Assembly: GCA_029931535.1 (NCBI GenBank) | Contig: JAQPZY010001372.1 | Span: 1,364,001-1,428,000, forward strand | Origin: Margaritifera margaritifera | Taxonomy: Eukaryota; Mollusca; Bivalvia; Unionida; Margaritiferidae | DNA: 64,000 nucleotides | Direction: 5' to 3' | In this document: positions 59,851-64,000 of the stretch, piece after piece | Layout: the number at the start of each line of letters is the position of its first letter | Numbering within the stretch: position 1 is the stretch's first letter | Notes under the pieces: generated by a model | Told to the model about the DNA's origin: nothing | The model's input: the letters and a program-made list of their open reading frames with translations, nothing else | Databases searched by the model: none | Made by a program: the position numbers and the translations under genes

Positions 59851-61534
59851 AATTTATTAATGGTAACTTGTTTCCAATTTCAAACATACTGTCATAGCAG
59901 AAAGACACACACTATACATGATTTGTGTAACCTTGAAAAGTCCTCGAATTGGAGAGGTATACTTTAAAAATCTTTGGAATTTATCTACGGGAACATAAAA
60001 TGTTACAACTAAATAAAATATATCTCTTTTCAAATTCAAGACTTTTGTTATTGACATAGTTTCCAAAAATAACGAATAAATGAAATGGGATAAAATTGGG
60101 TGGATCAAGCACACAACACTGGTAGTAGGGTCCCTTTGCAATAGTGGTGTGTCGCTCACATTAACTCACAAACCACCCAACATAGTATTATTTTAAACTT
60201 GATTTCCAAAAACTCTAATGAAAAAAAGAGAGAGAAACCTTTCTTTGTGAGCTTCATGCTTAATGTTCATGGAAGACTATCACCACTGCGCAGTTTATAT
60301 GGTTAATTATAATAGAAGCAATTAAAAGGTATTGGCAATTAGATATAAATAACCACCATTCAACAGAATATTGAATTGACTGACAATAGCTTGGGTGATT
60401 TTGTGTTTCAAGTCCTTTGAGCACTGATGTTATTATGCTTCTATGCTCTGAATGAGAATCTTCAAGCCCTTTTTAATAAAGATTACTGGCAAGTTCGGGA
60501 TCAGCAGCAACATTTCTCTGAAATCAGATTTTACTCCATACATAAAATGCAAATGAGTATTTTGCTGGTTGGAATGGTAAAGTTAGGAGCAGAATGGAAG
60601 TGTGAGTCCTTTTCTATGGTAACATGTTGAAATGCACCTGTGATTCTGGAAAGACTAAGTCATTTGTGAAGTGAACAAAACCTAGCAAAACTAAATTTAA
60701 GAACTCATGATTGACAGGGATTGATATTTTGAAGTGCAGCAGCAAGGAGGAGCATTTTTAATGCAGAGAAAAATTCAACAAGATCTTTGGTGAAGTCTGA
60801 ACAGTAGTACCATCCAGTCTCAAATGAATGCAGAGATGAACACTGATGACACTTATATCACCTTTAAACCCTCCAATGAACTATTGAGAGCAGTAAAGTC
60901 TGCAACTACAAGTTAATACTGTATCTACTGTCAAATGGCTTTTAAAGACAGAAACTTTCTGTGCCATAATTAACCCAAATAGTTGGACCCTCCAATGTTC
61001 TGGACACCACATTTTCAAAATTTGTCCAGATGCCAAGCAGGTTTTTCTTTTTTTAAGCCAATGAAAAAAAAAAGGAATTAAATTCCTGAACCAATCTTAG
61101 TTAATTGGCTCCATTACATACTTAGGGCAACGATCGGCATATTTGGAGCTTTAATGTCAAGATCGCTTCAAGCATTTTTGAAGGAAAATGTGGATTATCT
61201 TTAAGATTTTCAGAGGTATTATAATATGAATCGATGTATGTTATTTTGGTGATACATTCTGTTGTCAGAGATGATCTTTTTTGTTATGAAACAATATAGA
61301 TATTAGAACTGGGTCATGTTTCTAGCAGTAGCTATCACCAGCGGCTTTACATGCACATGTTGAACAGACAGGCATCGTTGTACAAATAAAATGATAAACA
61401 TCATAAATGCAACCAGTATTCCTTATTGGCAAGCAAGGATATAATGTATCCCAGTTTATGTATGTATTCATTGTTAAAACTTGCTGAGCGCATTGATACT
61501 CAATTATGACAATCAAGATATTAATTTCCTGGAC

Positions 61535-61585
61535 ATAGCATGTCTATATGTCTATCCATAGCATGTCTATATGTCTATCCATGCC
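61535..61585. repeat. 23-bp tandem duplication
   Basis: 'catagcatgtctatatgtct' plus 'atc', present twice with identical units. Confidence 0.9.
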
Positions 61586-61699
61586 CTAGATGAAATTCAT
61601 TGTTAAAACTTGTTATTTAATGTTTATTTCAATATGATTATATCCCAGTGCCTTTGGATTTGGAATATAGCTTCAGGCAGTCTGGGCCAGCTTCTTGTT

Positions 61700-62560
61700 T
61701 TGTATCTTCATCCATTTTTGATGGCACATCAACATCAGTTTAAAGGTCTCTCTGCCATGAGATTTTCTGTAAGTTGGTTAAATTTTTTAAAACTTTTTTA
61801 ACCTCGCCTCAACATAGGCCAAGTGAGCTTATTGTATGGTCCTTTGTCCATGTTGCATTGTGTCTGTTTACACTTGCTATTTAGAACTTCTCAAATACTA
61901 CATTTTAAAGGGAGAATTCTGGCATCAAGGTCTGTTAAATTTATTCAATGGATGTTAATTTGTCATCCAATATGGCTGCAGATACCAAAAATAGAAAAAC
62001 ATTTAAATGACTTATTCACAGACAAAATAATCATCAGAATTTGTCCAAATTTGATTAAAAGCATCCAGGTTTGAAGGTCTTTACAATTTGTTCAGCTGAT
62101 GCCGATCATGGATATCATGAACAAAAATAGAAAACGTTTAAATGACTTCTATAAAAACTGCTCACCAAAGTTTGAGCAAAAATAGACAAAACATTTCTGG
62201 CATTAAGGGCTTTCAAATTTATACAAATAATGCTGATTCACCATCAAATATGTCCACCATTGCTAAAAATATAAATCCTTTAAAAAATTTTACTCAAAAA
62301 GATTCAGAATTTGACCACTTTGACAGAAATTATTCAAACATGATGAGTTTTTAAGTTTTTTTTCAAATGATGCCAATCTGCCTTCAAATATGGTTGCTTT
62401 TGGTAACAATTAGAAGAACCTTTAATAATTTTGTTTATAAAAAAAATTGGTCCAAATTTAACAGTGTCCTGGCTTGAAGGCCTTTAAGATGTATACAGAT
62501 GATGCCATTCCACCATAAATGTAGCCATAGTTACTAAAATTAAAAAAATATTTAACAACT
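61700..62560 (+). repeat. Diverged array with 'atgccaatctgccatcaaatatgg'-type units
   Basis: Repeated landmarks 'ggcatcaaggtctgttaaat', 'aatatggctgcagatacca', 'aaaatagaaaaacatttaaa', 'agaatttgtccaaatttga' recur at roughly 125-150 bp with heavy divergence. Confidence 0.55.
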
Positions 62561-63199
62561 TTATTTATAAAAAAAAAAAAAAACCCCGAACAACACTCAA
62601 CAGAATTCAACCAACTTGGACTGTTCTAGCTAAAGGGCCTTTCTGTATTGGACAAATGACGCTGATGTGAAATCATATATGGATAAAGATACAAACATTA
62701 GTGTTACCTTGAAACAATCATTTCCTACTATATGCTATCATCAGTATTGGAAACAATTTCTACAGAAATTACCCTACTGGTCCAGCTTTATTTGGCCAAC
62801 TACTCTTGCTTTTCATATATGACAGACGTCAGACATGTGTATGATATCAGGTCCACTTGGGCCTCACGGTAATAATGGTGGCCATATTTGATGGCAGAAA
62901 GGCATCATTTTTTACAAATTTGAAAGGTCATGATGCCAGGATGCTTTGTCAAATTTTGTCTGAATTATTTTAAGCAGTTTTTGAGAAAAAGTGGCTTAAA
63001 GATTTTTCTTTTTTTTTTTTGTTTGTTTGTAATAGCCTACTGTGAATTCATTTATTGTTATGGGCATTTATATACATAGATTGAGCAAGTTGTCCTATTT
63101 TTTACACAGAAAGATGATTGCACTTTGGCACTTCAAATCAGTGTTTTGTAACAACCATGAAATCCACCAAAATCTGGTTTCTCACGAAAAACAGCAAAT

Positions 63200-63480
63200 T
63201 CACAGTATTTAATGGCAGATCAACATCAAAAGCCCTCATGCCAGGATGCTGTCAAATTGTATCACATTCTGTTGATGGCAGATCAACATCAAAAGCCCTC
63301 ATGTCAGGATGCTGTCAAATTGTATCCCTGATGCCAAGATGCTGTCAAATTGTATCATATTCTGTTGATGGCAGATCAACATCAAAAGCCCACATGCCAG
63401 GATGGTGTCAAATTGTATCATATTCTGTTAATGGCAGATCGACATCAAAAGCCCTGATGCCAAGATGCTGTCAAATTGAA
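63200..63480. repeat. About 66-bp tandem repeat, about four copies
   Basis: Unit: 'aatggcagatcaacatcaaa', 'agccctcatgccaggatgct', 'gtcaaattgtatcacattct', 'gttg'. One copy is truncated. Open frames through it are a by-product. Confidence 0.9.
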
Positions 63481-64000
63481 CGGTTGTTGTGAAGAAGTCA
63501 TTTAAAGATTTTTCTGGTTTTGGTAATGATAGCCATATTTGGAAGTGCATCAGCATCATTTGTACAAACTTAAAAGCCCTCCATGCAAAGCTGCTTTCTG
63601 TCAGATTTGATTAAATTCTGTTGAGCAGTTGTTGTGAAGAAGTAATTTTTAAAAAAAAAAAAAATTTTTTTATTATTTTGTAACAGTGACCATATTTGTC
63701 AGTCTTGTTAAATTTTGTTGCATGGTTTTGAGAAGAAGTTGTTTTAAGTTTTTTTCTATATTTAGCGATGGCAGTTATTTTTTATGGTGGATAGCTAATA
63801 GCTATAATTTTTTGTATATAGTTCAAAGACCTTCTTGTCAGGATGCTCTGTCAAATTCGGTTGAAATTTGTCCAGTGGTTTTTCAAAAGAAGATTAAAAT
63901 AGGAAATGTTGATACTTGGTCTGATGACCAGGTGAGCTAATAAGAAGCAAGCCATCAGAGTTGCTTTAGTTTAGAATTGAAACTTCAGTGACTTTGATTA

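Larger units (their letters stand above)
48709..64000 (+). other. Region after last recognised exon: probable intron 4 or 3' flank
   Basis: The donor after exon 4 implies an intron starting here, but I could not identify the next exon by 64000. No homeodomain-like sequence (no WFxNxR-type motif) was seen on the + strand. Between the listed repeats, 48710-49300, 49380-50450, 50660-51770, 55260-56060, 57600-59680, 59860-61530 and 62600-63110 show nothing I can support. Confidence 0.4.

Noticed and set aside
48709..64000. Search for a TALE homeodomain downstream of exon 4
   Set aside because: No WFxNxR-like or matching helix pattern was seen by eye; absence in this window does not mean absence from the gene.

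Overview
This is an AT-rich, intron-dominated animal genomic window. It has GT-AG introns, long AT/GA/AAT microsatellites, many minisatellite arrays, tRNA-derived SINEs, decayed LINEs and a pogo/Tigger-type DNA transposon. The repeat style suggests a mollusc, most likely a bivalve: diverged arrays carrying 'aaaggtcaaggtcac', 'tatggccaccatgacagccatcttgaaaat' style arrays (here split in the reading), and palindromic repeats built on 'ctgcaaacaacatagaccc'. That assignment is inference from repeat character, not a database match.

One multi-exon protein-coding gene on the + strand dominates the window. I can join four coding exons in perfect reading phase: 745-966, 24862-27652, 31284-31402 and 48565-48708. 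They encode at least 1,092 residues and the gene continues beyond the last visible donor. The product has an N-terminal acidic, probably helical segment and about 750 residues of Ser/Gln/Asn/Met/Gly/Pro-rich low complexity. Next comes a compact domain, split over exons 2 and 3, that I read as a divergent MEIS/PKNOX N-terminal (MEINOX-type) domain, followed by a Gly/Met/Pro linker. I found no homeodomain in the window, so it is either encoded further downstream or absent. The long intron 1 (23.9 kb), intron 2 (3.6 kb), intron 3 (17.2 kb) and the region after 48.7 kb are filled with repeats.

Region by region. 0-1 kb: 5' flank and first coding exon. 1-24.8 kb: intron 1, with a dispersed-repeat pair, a possible processed pseudogene, a LINE reverse-transcriptase relic, a 0.8 kb duplicated segment, SINEs, and satellites of 62, about 26, 32 and 34 bp. 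24.9-27.7 kb: the large exon. 27.7-31.3 kb: intron 2. 31.4-48.6 kb: intron 3, with a 45-bp satellite abutting a second LINE tail, 35-bp, about 46-bp and 32-bp arrays, an inverted SINE pair, a hAT-like relic and a possible cryptic exon at 38.55 kb. 48.7-64 kb: a fold-back repeat, a SINE, 50/65/48-bp arrays (the 48-bp units rich in TGACAG), a nearly complete but internally deleted Tigger element with both inverted ends and TA duplication, palindromic MITE copies and diverged arrays. No CRISPR, rRNA or convincing tRNA gene is present.
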